The notes under the pieces were generated by a model, which worked only from the letters and a program-made list of their open reading frames with translations, ran no database searches and was not told where the DNA came from. A DNA stretch of 64,000 nt from Lachnospiraceae bacterium. GTDB lineage: Bacteria > Bacillota > Clostridia > Lachnospirales > Lachnospiraceae. Each line of letters begins with the position of its first letter. Position 1 is the first letter of the stretch. The DNA is taken from the NCBI GenBank assembly GCA_017460885.1, contig JAFUAB010000001.1, positions 1 to 64,000 on the forward strand. The letters run 5' to 3'. Positions 8,242 through 16,209 of this stretch are shown here, in pieces. A program made the position numbers and the translations under genes.

Positions 8242-11136
8242 ATGAATATGCATGATTATCTGCTGAGCATACAGTACGTTACCATAACGCTGCTGTTTGC
8301 GGAATTGCTGATCGTTTTCGTGAGATGGAAGAATCAGATACATTCATATCTTTTCCTGGGATGTATCGCAACGTTTATCAGCAATGTCGGATATCTGCTT
8401 GAAATGAAGGCCGGCTCCGAGGAAGCATATATCACTGCTCTTAAGCTGTCGTATCTGGGAAGGGTCTGGATAGTTGTGTCCTTTTTCCTGTTTACGGCAA
8501 AAATGTGCAGGATACGTCTTCCCAAAGGACTGGTCTTTTTTCTGCTGATCGTACATGTGGGGATCTACACATCGATACTTGACATAGGAAGCAGTAATCT
8601 CTATTATACCGGTTATCAGTTTGTTTCCGATCCGGTATTCCCCAAATTCTATCATAGCAACGGGATCCTGCATGACCTGTTTATGGCATTGAATGTGGTC
8701 TTTGCGGTCATTTCAATGACGTGGGTGATACGTTCCTATCGCAGGGAAAGGAGCCATAAGGCAAAGATCAGATTTCTGATGCTGCTCATGTCATTCGGGG
8801 TGCAGGCTCTCTCACTTGTTCTGCAGGTTACCCATGCCTTCAGATTAACCGATTTCTATGACATCACCATGCCCGGAACCCTGATCGGAACCGTTTTCAT
8901 GCTGATCGGTATTTTCGGGTTCGATCTGTTGGGCACCAGGGAAATAGCCATAGATTTCGTTATAGACAGGATTTCCGAGGGTATCATAGCCGTGGATAAT
9001 GACGGCAGAATCCAGTATTACAATGAACCCGCCGAGAAGCTGTATCCGGAGTTTACCGCCTTTTACCGGACAGAGCAGGCGGACGGGGATCCGGAGGATA
9101 CCGGTGAAATCCGGGATGCCTCTGCTGAGAAGCCCGGGGAAACGGTTTTGGCGGATAAATCCCACAGGAATCCCCCAAAGCCTAAATATACTCCATATGA
9201 CATCATAGCGTTTATCGATGCCGCGGCCGAAGCCGGAGAGACCATCAGCTTAAATGACCGTATATATACTCCCGAGAAAAATGACCTGAAATATAAGGGC
9301 GAAAACTACGGCAGGATCTATGCTCTTGTGGATGATACAGAGCATTACCGTTATATGGATGAGCTTCAGAAGCAAAGGGATATAGCCGACAGTGCAAATG
9401 CCGCCAAGAGCAGGTTTCTGGCCAGCATGTCCCATGAGATCAGGACCCCTATCAATGCGGTACTCGGCATGGATGAGATGATACTTCGCGAATCCAGGGA
9501 AAAAGGCATCCGCGCATATGCATCGGATATCATGTCCGCGGGTAAGAACCTGCTTTCGCTTATCAATGACATTCTGGATCTGTCAAAGGTCGAAGAGGGT
9601 AAGATGGAGATCATTCCGGTGCAGTATGATCTGTCTTCGCTGATCAACGATCTGATCAACATGATCCGCGAAAGGGCGCTGAAAAAGGGACTGAAGTTTA
9701 ATGTGGAAGCAGATGAATCCATTCCGAATATCCTGTTCGGCGACGAGATCCGTATCAGACAGTGTGCGATGAATCTTTTGACCAATGCGGTCAAATATAC
9801 CGAGGCCGGTGAGGTTAACCTGAGGGTATCCTACAGGGAGTCGGGGGGAGATCACATTCTTCTCGGGATCACCGTGGAGGATACCGGTATAGGCATGAAG
9901 GCCGAGGATATGGAGAATCTCTTTTCTCCCTACAAGCGTATTGAAGAGAAGAGAAACCGCAGTATAGAAGGAACCGGACTCGGAATGAGCATCACCAGAC
10001 AGCTCCTGGAGCTGATGGGAAGCACTCTGCAGGTTAAGAGCGAATACGGTAAGGGATCGGTATTTTCCTTCGAGGTGGATCAGAGCGTGGTCAGTCGTGA
10101 TGTGATCGGGAACCTTGCAGCCCGTCTGAATGACAGACCGGAGCAGCTGCATGAGTATCACGAGCTTTTCCATGCGCCGGACGCATGTATCCTGGTGGTG
10201 GATGATACGGAAATGAACCTGACGGTGATACGGAATCTGCTTAAAAAGACCGGTATACGGATAGACACCGCGATGTCCGGAATGGAGGCTGTACAGCTGA
10301 CCCTGAACAAGAGCTACGATGTTGTCTTCATCGATCATATGATGCCCGATATGGATGGTATCGAGACCCTGTCAAGGATACGGGAATCCGACCGTAACAG
10401 GGACATTCCCGCAGTGGCACTGACGGCCAACGCGGTTTCAGGTGCCAGAGAGATGTATCTGGAAGCCGGATTTACGGACTATCTCTCCAAGCCTGTAGAC
10501 GGTGAAAAGCTTGAGAGACTTCTGGCAAATATGATCCCGGCGGAAAAACAGATCAAGCCCGAAAACGATGAACGGCAGGAGCTGGATGAGCGGGAGGGAC
10601 TTGAGAACTGCGGATCGATGAAGGGCTATCTGTCGGTTCTGTCCGTATTCCATCAGACCGCTGCCGCAAAGGCCGATGAGATAGAACGTCTGTATAAAAT
10701 GGGAGATATACCAATCTACACCGTAAAGGTACATGCATTAAAGAGCTCGGCGCGTATCATAGGCGCTTCGGCACTGTCCGAGCTGGCAAGGCAGCTGGAG
10801 GACGCAGGCAACAGAAATGACATTGAGTTTATCCGGAATAACACCGACAGGCTCCTTAACATGTTCAGGACGCTGGATGAAGGACTGACCTGGCTGGATA
10901 ATACTGAACCGGATGAGGAGCTGGCTCCGATAGGGGATAAGGAGCTTAAGGACGCTTATATGGCCGTGGTTGAGATCGCAGGATGCATGGACTTTGGGAT
11001 GATGCAGGAGCTGTTTAAAGGACTTGGGAGATTCAGTTTTCCCGAGGCAGACAGAGCCCGTTTCGACAGGCTCGAAAAGGAACTGACGGAGCTTGACTGG
11101 GACGGCATGATCAAAACCGCCGGAGAAGGGCTTTGA
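8242..11136 (+). CDS. Hybrid sensor histidine kinase (7TM - PAS-like - HisKA - HATPase - REC - HPt)
   Basis: 964 aa. The first ~230 residues form about seven hydrophobic helices of the histidine-kinase N-terminal 7TM type. A PAS-like segment follows, then HisKA with SMSHEIRTP (phospho-accepting H398), an HATPase with GTGLGMSI, and a receiver domain with phospho-acceptor D698 in FIDHMMPDMDG. An HPt domain has H831 in VHALKSS, and ~90 residues of unassigned tail follow. It begins one base after the GH36 stop, so it may be co-transcribed with the sugar genes. No partner response regulator lies in the window. The ligand is unknown. Confidence 0.88.
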   Translation: MNMHDYLLSIQYVTITLLFAELLIVFVRWKNQIHSYLFLGCIATFISNVGYLLEMKAGSEEAYITALKLSYLGRVWIVVSFFLFTAKMCRIRLPKGLVFFLLIVHVGIYTSILDIGSSNLYYTGYQFVSDPVFPKFYHSNGILHDLFMALNVVFAVISMTWVIRSYRRERSHKAKIRFLMLLMSFGVQALSLVLQVTHAFRLTDFYDITMPGTLIGTVFMLIGIFGFDLLGTREIAIDFVIDRISEGIIAVDNDGRIQYYNEPAEKLYPEFTAFYRTEQADGDPEDTGEIRDASAEKPGETVLADKSHRNPPKPKYTPYDIIAFIDAAAEAGETISLNDRIYTPEKNDLKYKGENYGRIYALVDDTEHYRYMDELQKQRDIADSANAAKSRFLASMSHEIRTPINAVLGMDEMILRESREKGIRAYASDIMSAGKNLLSLINDILDLSKVEEGKMEIIPVQYDLSSLINDLINMIRERALKKGLKFNVEADESIPNILFGDEIRIRQCAMNLLTNAVKYTEAGEVNLRVSYRESGGDHILLGITVEDTGIGMKAEDMENLFSPYKRIEEKRNRSIEGTGLGMSITRQLLELMGSTLQVKSEYGKGSVFSFEVDQSVVSRDVIGNLAARLNDRPEQLHEYHELFHAPDACILVVDDTEMNLTVIRNLLKKTGIRIDTAMSGMEAVQLTLNKSYDVVFIDHMMPDMDGIETLSRIRESDRNRDIPAVALTANAVSGAREMYLEAGFTDYLSKPVDGEKLERLLANMIPAEKQIKPENDERQELDEREGLENCGSMKGYLSVLSVFHQTAAAKADEIERLYKMGDIPIYTVKVHALKSSARIIGASALSELARQLEDAGNRNDIEFIRNNTDRLLNMFRTLDEGLTWLDNTEPDEELAPIGDKELKDAYMAVVEIAGCMDFGMMQELFKGLGRFSFPEADRARFDRLEKELTELDWDGMIKTAGEGL

Positions 11137-11153
11137 ATCTCATTGCTCAAAAA

Positions 11154-11218
11154 TGAAAATGATTCCCAAATCTATTGACAACTAAAATACTGCATTTTAT
11201 AATTGGGAACGGTTCTCA
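11154..11218 (+). promoter_or_regulatory. znu promoter flanked by two Zur-like boxes
   Basis: A consensus sigma-A promoter, TTGACA (11175-11180), 17 bp, TATAAT (11198-11203), lies 52 nt ahead of znuA. On the upstream side is TGAAAATGATTCCCAA (11154-11169). Overlapping the -10 end is TTGGGAACGGTTCTCA (11203-11218), whose reverse complement TGAGAACCGTTCCCAA matches the first box at 12 of 16 positions. The pair suits a zinc-loaded Fur/Zur dimer bound on each side of the promoter; the regulator is probably the product of 13879-14331. Confidence 0.75.
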
Positions 11219-11254
11219 GATTTAAGAGGCCGTTCTCTTTTTGGTTTTGGATGT

Positions 11255-12241
11255 ATGAAGAAAACAGTTTTGTCTATCATAATGCTGATCCTTACGGCCG
11301 GACTGCTTGGCGGATGCGGGAGAGCCGCTAAGACCGCGGAGGCAGACAGTCTGACGGAAAGCGATCCCGGTGAGCGGATTTCGGTAGTTGCTACGATCTT
11401 TCCGGAATATGACTGGGTTATGAACGTAGTGGGAGACAATCCCGGGAATGTTGAGGTTACGATGCTTCTCGATAACGGGGTGGATATGCACAGTTTCCAG
11501 CCTGTGGCCCGGGATATAATGAAGATCTCATCCTGCGATCTGTTCATATATGTGGGCGGAGAATCCGACGACTGGGTGGAGGATGCGCTTAAGGAAGCAG
11601 TCAATAAAGACATGGTTGTTCTCAATCTGCTGGACATACTCGGAGACAGAGTCAGAGAGGAAGAGTTTGTCGAAGGTATGCAGGGTGGGCCCGAAGAAGA
11701 TCCGGAATATGACGAGCATGTCTGGCTCTCTCTGACAAATGCCGGGATCCTCGTGCAGAGTATCTCGGAGGCTATGCAGCGCATCGATCCTGCTGATGCC
11801 GCAAAATACGCATCAAACGCCGAAGCTTATATCGAAAAGCTGAATTCGCTTGATGAAGAATACCGCTCTGCCATACGGGATGCATCCGGAGATACCCTCC
11901 TGTTCGGAGACAGGTTTGCCTTCAGATATATGACCGACGATTACGGACTGAGATACTATGCGGCATTTGAGGGATGTTCCGCAGAGACCGAAGCCAGCTT
12001 TGAGACCGTTATGTTCCTGGCAGAGAAGACAGATGAGCTTTCGCTGCCCTGTGTCCTTACCCTGGAGGGGAGCGATCACAGACTGGCTGAGACGATCGTA
12101 CTGACCACGTCAGATAAGGATCAGCGTATACTCTCGCTTGATTCGATGCAGTCGGTTTCAAAAGATGACGTTCAGGCAGGAAAGACATATCTGAATATAA
12201 TGTCGGAGAATCTGGAAGTGCTCAAAGAGGCACTGAGGTGA
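11255..12241 (+). CDS. znuA: Zinc/manganese ABC transporter binding lipoprotein
   Basis: 328 aa member of the metal-binding (cluster A-I) solute-binding family. The N-terminus has a lipobox (LLGGC). Candidate metal ligands include the His in MHSFQP after the first beta-strand and the His in DEHVWLS mid-protein. The His-rich acidic loop of many ZnuA proteins is short here. It is first of a three-gene operon with an ATPase (4-nt gap) and a permease, behind a promoter with Zur-like boxes. Zinc is favoured over manganese because of the Zur-like control and Fur-family neighbour, but the metal is inferred. Confidence 0.85.
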   Translation: MKKTVLSIIMLILTAGLLGGCGRAAKTAEADSLTESDPGERISVVATIFPEYDWVMNVVGDNPGNVEVTMLLDNGVDMHSFQPVARDIMKISSCDLFIYVGGESDDWVEDALKEAVNKDMVVLNLLDILGDRVREEEFVEGMQGGPEEDPEYDEHVWLSLTNAGILVQSISEAMQRIDPADAAKYASNAEAYIEKLNSLDEEYRSAIRDASGDTLLFGDRFAFRYMTDDYGLRYYAAFEGCSAETEASFETVMFLAEKTDELSLPCVLTLEGSDHRLAETIVLTTSDKDQRILSLDSMQSVSKDDVQAGKTYLNIMSENLEVLKEALR

Positions 12242-12244
12242 TGT

Positions 12245-12964
12245 ATGCCGTTACTTAAGATCGAGGATCTTTCTCTGGGATATGATTCCCGGACCATATT
12301 GGAAAATCTGAATTTCTCGGTGGAGGCCGGGGACTATCTCTGTATAGTCGGAGAAAACGGTTCGGGCAAGTCCACGCTTATGAAGACTATTCTTGGCCTG
12401 CAGCAGCCTATAGGCGGACGTATCATAGCCGGAGACGGACTGACACGTACCGGGATAGGTTATCTGCCGCAGCAGACCGAGGTTCAGCGTGATTTTCCGG
12501 CGTCAGTCAGGGAGATAGTTCTCTCGGGATGTCAGAGTCATACGGGACTCAGACCCTTTTACAGTAAAGAAGAAAAAAAGCTTGCTGCGGAGAGCATGGA
12601 GAGAATGGATATTTCACAGCTGGCCGGCAGATGCTATCGTGAGCTTTCGGGCGGACAGCAGCAGAGGGTGCTTCTTGCCAGAGCCCTGTGTGCCACACGA
12701 GAACTTCTGCTTCTTGATGAGCCTGTGGCGGGGCTGGATCCCTTGGCTACCGCGGAGATGTATGAGCTGATCGACAGTCTGAATAAAGAAGGTGTCACGA
12801 TAATAATGGTTTCGCACGATATAGTCTCATCCATGAAGTATGCGAGTCATATCCTGCATATCGGGTCGGAATTGTTCTTCGGAACGCGTGATGAGTATAT
12901 GAGCAGCGATACAGGCAGGTATTTCTACAGGCAGTCGGAGAACGGAGCCTGTCCTGAGGTCTGA
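12245..12964 (+). CDS. znuC: Zinc-type ABC transporter ATP-binding protein
   Basis: 239 aa cytoplasmic ATPase. Walker A GENGSGKS begins near residue 38, the signature LSGGQQQR lies in mid-sequence, Walker B is LLLLDEP, and an H-loop SHD follows. It is adjacent to znuA and 10 nt ahead of znuB. It powers metal import through ZnuB. Confidence 0.9.
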   Translation: MPLLKIEDLSLGYDSRTILENLNFSVEAGDYLCIVGENGSGKSTLMKTILGLQQPIGGRIIAGDGLTRTGIGYLPQQTEVQRDFPASVREIVLSGCQSHTGLRPFYSKEEKKLAAESMERMDISQLAGRCYRELSGGQQQRVLLARALCATRELLLLDEPVAGLDPLATAEMYELIDSLNKEGVTIIMVSHDIVSSMKYASHILHIGSELFFGTRDEYMSSDTGRYFYRQSENGACPEV

Positions 12965-12974
12965 AGGAGACGAA

Positions 12975-13808
12975 ATGATTGATGCATTGATCCTTTATAT
13001 GTCATATCCCTTTGTCAGATATGCGGTCATAGTAGGAGTACTGGTCGCACTGTGCTCATCGCTGCTTGGAGTGACACTGGTGCTCAAGCGGTATTCCTTC
13101 ATCGGCGACGGTCTTTCACATGTCGCTTTCGGCGGGATCGCGATCGCCAGTGTTTTTAATCTGACCAATCAGATGCTGATAGTTCTGCCGGTGACGATCA
13201 TCAGCGCGATATTACTTCTGAAGGGCGGTAAGAATGTACGGATCAAAGGTGACGCGGCGATAGCAATGATCTCTGTAGGGGCGCTTTCCTTCGGATACCT
13301 GCTCATGAATATTTTTTCCACGTCCTCAAATCTCTCCGGAGATGTATGCAGCACCCTTTTCGGATCAACCTCGATACTGACGCTCACGTCCAGGGAGGTC
13401 CGCCTCTGTGTGGCACTTTCCGTGGTGGTTGTGATCATCTTTATACTTTTTTACAACAAGATCTTTGCGGTGACCTTTGATGAGGACTTTGCGAGGGCTA
13501 CCGGCGTCAGGGCAGACAGCTGCAATCTGCTGATCGCCGTTGTTATAGCAGTGGTGATAGTTCTTGCAATGAATCTGGTGGGGTCGCTTCTGATATCTGC
13601 ACTTGTGATCTTTCCGGCGTTGTCCGCAATGAGAATTTTCAAGAGCTTCAAGAGTGTTACCTGGTTTTCGGCAGTTCTGTCCGTGATCTGCGCCCTGGCG
13701 GGACTGATTGTCGCGATACCGGCGGGTACGCCCGTGGGATCCACGATAGTGGCGGCGGATGTTCTTGCCTTTGCGGTCTGCTGTCTGATCGGCAGGGTAA
13801 GGGCTTAG
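12975..13808 (+). CDS. znuB: Zinc-type ABC transporter permease
   Basis: 277 aa, about eight to nine hydrophobic helices of the ABC-3 metal permease family. Typical elements are GDGLSHVAFGG near residue 45 and the C-terminal LVGSLLISALVIFPALSAM stretch. GAAGGAGA precedes the ATG. It is last in the znu operon, converging on the Fur-family gene across a 70-nt gap with a hairpin. Confidence 0.9.
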   Translation: MIDALILYMSYPFVRYAVIVGVLVALCSSLLGVTLVLKRYSFIGDGLSHVAFGGIAIASVFNLTNQMLIVLPVTIISAILLLKGGKNVRIKGDAAIAMISVGALSFGYLLMNIFSTSSNLSGDVCSTLFGSTSILTLTSREVRLCVALSVVVVIIFILFYNKIFAVTFDEDFARATGVRADSCNLLIAVVIAVVIVLAMNLVGSLLISALVIFPALSAMRIFKSFKSVTWFSAVLSVICALAGLIVAIPAGTPVGSTIVAADVLAFAVCCLIGRVRA

Positions 13809-13816
13809 GAAACGCT

Positions 13817-13874
13817 GATCAAAGCGCTTTCCTCACGGTTCGTATCGTCAGGAGGAAGAGCCGGTGCTTTGATC
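13817..13874. terminator. Hairpin between convergent znuB and fur-family genes
   Basis: GATCAAAGC (13817-13825) pairs with GCTTTGATC (13866-13874), and an inner TTTCCTC/GAGGAAG stem stacks within. The hairpin fills the gap between convergent genes and could act from either strand, but neither side has a long T-run. Confidence 0.5.
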
Positions 13875-13878
13875 TGTA

Positions 13879-14331
13879 TCATATAGACCTGGAGGATTCT
13901 CCGTAACGGATGTGACTGTTGCTGCATTCCTCGCACAGACCGTACAGTACGGTACGGAGAGGATCGAGTTTGAAGCCGTGACGGCTGGCCAGATGGGATT
14001 CGATGCTTTTGAGTTCGTCACAGTTCATATGGATCAGTTTGCCGCATTTCTCACATTTGCAGTGAAAACAGAAATCACCCTCAGCGTGGTCATGCTCATC
14101 CACATATTCAAAGCATGCGGGAGTATTTGAATCGAGTATATACTTATTGATCAACCCCTCGTCCACCATGCTTTCGAGCTGTCTGTATATCGTGGACTGG
14201 CCGATGGAGGTGCCCTCTTTTCTGAAGTGCTCACATACATCGGCAGCGGTAACGTGTCTGCCCGCCATCGATCTTAAGTAATCGAGAAGTATGTCTCTTT
14301 GTTTTGTTTTATATCTGGTCCCTGTGGTCAT
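13879..14331 (-). CDS. zur: Fur-family metalloregulator, probably Zur
   Basis: 150 aa. A winged-helix N-terminus (TAADVCEHF..STIYRQLESM) is followed by the dimer/metal domain. Structural-zinc Cys pairs are seen as CxxC in CEKCGK and CEEC near the C-terminus. His residues in the EYVDEHDHAEGDF region provide regulatory ligands. Fur, Zur and PerR are hard to tell apart by sequence, but a convergent znuACB operon with Zur-like boxes favours zinc sensing. The start has a GGAA ribosome site, and a long palindrome at 14374-14410 lies upstream. Confidence 0.78.
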   Translation of the reverse strand: MTTGTRYKTKQRDILLDYLRSMAGRHVTAADVCEHFRKEGTSIGQSTIYRQLESMVDEGLINKYILDSNTPACFEYVDEHDHAEGDFCFHCKCEKCGKLIHMNCDELKSIESHLASRHGFKLDPLRTVLYGLCEECSNSHIRYGESSRSI

Positions 14332-14373
14332 CTGTTCCTTTCATTCCGATACGACCTGATATATGGACAAGGT

Positions 14374-14410
14374 CAAAATCCTCATCCAAACAAGTTTGAT
14401 TCGGATTTTG
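14374..14410. promoter_or_regulatory. 37-bp imperfect palindrome upstream of zur
   Basis: CAAAATCC (14374-14381) and GGATTTTG (14403-14410) form perfect outer arms, and inner bases match in part (13 of 18 arm positions overall). It lies about 45-80 nt upstream of the fur-family start, so it may be an operator. It does not resemble the boxes at the znu promoter, so direct Zur autoregulation is not evident. Confidence 0.45.
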
Positions 14411-14486
14411 TCCCTTTTGCCCCTAATATCATAATATATAGTAATGATCGGTCTGCGGGTTGTCAAGGAATGGCAGCGGTACAATT

Positions 14487-14524
14487 GGGCGTGGAAATAC
14501 ATCCGTGTATTTCCAAACACGCCC
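14487..14524. repeat. Inverted repeat in zur-purF-like gap
   Basis: GGGCGTG-GAAATACA pairs with TGTATTTC-CACGCCC across a TCCG tetraloop, with a 4-nt CAAA bulge on the 3' arm. It is a stable 38-nt hairpin without a T-run, so possibly a repeat remnant or an RNA structure. Confidence 0.6.
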
Positions 14525-14682
14525 TGTCCCATCCATGGTACAGGCCGGAGCTCTGTTTCGCGGGGAAAGACAGGATCAATCGGTCTGTCCTTAACATTTC
14601 CGTAAAAACAGGATGGAAAACGGACTTATTTGTGTTATATTGTTATAGAAAAAAAACGGAACCTGATCGGTGAACCCAATTA

Positions 14683-14774
14683 GTTTACATAACATGAACG
14701 CTGGTTAACATAATAATAATCGGGTTTACATAAAAAGAACAAAATTGACATAATGCTGATAGAGGTTTACATAA
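14683..14774 (+). promoter_or_regulatory. Five phased copies of GTTTACATAA
   Basis: Copies begin at 14683 (GTTTACATAA), 14704 (GTTAACATAA), 14724 (GTTTACATAA), 14744 (ATTGACATAA) and 14765 (GTTTACATAA). The steps are 21, 20, 20 and 21 bp, close to two helical turns, so all face the same side of the DNA. The fourth copy includes TTGACA and the fifth CATAAT, so promoter elements may be built into the array. It ends 23 nt before the PurF-like start. The same decamer occurs three times, inverted, at 18130-18212. It is probably a regulator binding array; the protein is unknown. Confidence 0.7.
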
Positions 14775-14797
14775 TATATATGCCGGAGGAATGAATA

Positions 14798-16204
14798 ATG
14801 AGTGGATTTTTCGGAGTAGCATCCAAAGACAACTGTATTTTTGACCTGTATTTCGGAACTGATTACCATTCTCATCTCGGTACGCGCAGAGCCGGTATGG
14901 CGGTTTACGGAGAGGACACCGGCTTTTCCAAGTCTATCCACAGTATAGAGAACACTCCCTTCAGAACCAAATTTGATAAGGAGCTTAACGACCTGCCCGG
15001 TACAATGGGTATCGGCTGTATCTCGGATTACGAAGCCCAGCCCATACTTGTGAGATCACATCACGGATCCTTTGCGATCACTACCGTCAGCAAGATCAAT
15101 AATGCGGACGAGCTGGTCAGGGAGATCGTGGACGACGGTACGCATTTCTTTGAGATGAGCAACGGTGAGATCAATGCGACGGAGCTTGTAGCCGCTCTTA
15201 TCAACCGGAAGGAAAACCTTATCGAAGGAATCAGATACGCCCTTGATGTGGTGGAGGGCTCGCTGTCTATGCTGGTTCTGACGCCAAAGGGAATATATGC
15301 TGCAAGAGATAAGTTCGGACGTACCCCGGTGATCCTCGGTAAGAAGGACGGCGCCAGGTGCGCCTGCTTCGAGAGCTATTCCTACCTGAATCTCGGCTAT
15401 ATTGATGATCGCGAGCTCGGTCCCGGTGAGATAGTCGTATTTGATGCGGACAGTGTAAAGACGCTTGTAAATCCCGGTAAGAAAATGAAGGTATGCACTT
15501 TCCTCTGGGTATATTACGGGTACCCTTCAGCGGTATACGAGGGGGTCAACGTGGAGGAGATGAGATACCACTGCGGTGCGAACATGGCCAAACGTGATAA
15601 TGTCAAGGCGGATGTCGTAGCCGGTGTGCCGGATTCCGGAACGGCCCATGCCGTGGGGTATGCCAATGAGTCGGAGATACCATTCTCAAGACCGTTTATA
15701 AAGTACACACCAACCTGGCCGCGCAGCTTTATGCCCACCATTCAGACCAAACGCAATCTGATCGCACGGATGAAGCTCCTTCCGGTGCATCAGCTGATCA
15801 AGGACAAGAGTCTGCTGCTCATTGACGATTCCATAGTCAGAGGCACTCAGCTCCGTGAGACCACGGAATTCCTGTATGAAAGCGGTGCCAAAGAGGTGCA
15901 TATCAGACCTGCGTGTCCGCCGCTTCTGTATGGCTGCAAATACCTGAATTTTTCGCGATCCGGTTCGGAAATGGAACTGATCACCCGGGCTGTCATACAG
16001 GAAATAGAGGGAGATGACGTTTCCGACGAAGTATTGAAGGAATATGCGGATCCCGATTCCGAGAAATACGAACAGATGGTAGAGGGTATCCGTAAGAAGC
16101 TTAATTTTACGTCGCTCAGGTTTAACAGGCTGGATGATATGCTTGATGCGGTCGGACTGCCTGCCGAAAACCTGTGTACCTATTGCTGGAACGGAGAAGA
16201 ATAA
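14798..16204 (+). CDS. Amidophosphoribosyltransferase-like protein lacking the catalytic Cys
   Basis: 468 aa PurF homologue: an Ntn glutamine-amidotransferase-like N-terminal half and a phosphoribosyltransferase half with an intact PRPP loop (LLLIDDSIVRGTQLRE, D343-D344). In true PurF the mature N-terminus is Cys1, the glutaminase nucleophile; here the protein starts MSGFFGV with Ser in that place. No upstream in-frame start restores a Cys. It is therefore unlikely to use glutamine in the standard way; ammonia use or another PRPP-dependent role is possible. It is not beside the pur cluster at 39-43 kb. GGAGGA precedes the ATG. Confidence 0.85.
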   Translation: MSGFFGVASKDNCIFDLYFGTDYHSHLGTRRAGMAVYGEDTGFSKSIHSIENTPFRTKFDKELNDLPGTMGIGCISDYEAQPILVRSHHGSFAITTVSKINNADELVREIVDDGTHFFEMSNGEINATELVAALINRKENLIEGIRYALDVVEGSLSMLVLTPKGIYAARDKFGRTPVILGKKDGARCACFESYSYLNLGYIDDRELGPGEIVVFDADSVKTLVNPGKKMKVCTFLWVYYGYPSAVYEGVNVEEMRYHCGANMAKRDNVKADVVAGVPDSGTAHAVGYANESEIPFSRPFIKYTPTWPRSFMPTIQTKRNLIARMKLLPVHQLIKDKSLLLIDDSIVRGTQLRETTEFLYESGAKEVHIRPACPPLLYGCKYLNFSRSGSEMELITRAVIQEIEGDDVSDEVLKEYADPDSEKYEQMVEGIRKKLNFTSLRFNRLDDMLDAVGLPAENLCTYCWNGEE

Positions 16205-16209
16205 TCTGT

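Larger units (their letters stand above)
14332..14797. other. 466-nt divergent intergenic region
   Basis: No gene is supported here. From the zur side it holds a 37-bp imperfect palindrome (14374-14410), a strong inverted repeat (14487-14524) with a small adjoining CCTGT/ACAGG stem, then the five-copy GTTTACATAA array and the ribosome site of the PurF-like gene. Confidence 0.7.

Noticed and set aside
6933-10338. Long minus-strand frames (6933-7766 and 9583-10338) opposite GH36 and the hybrid kinase
   Set aside because: Both mirror conserved catalytic regions on the plus strand and show no protein-family character.
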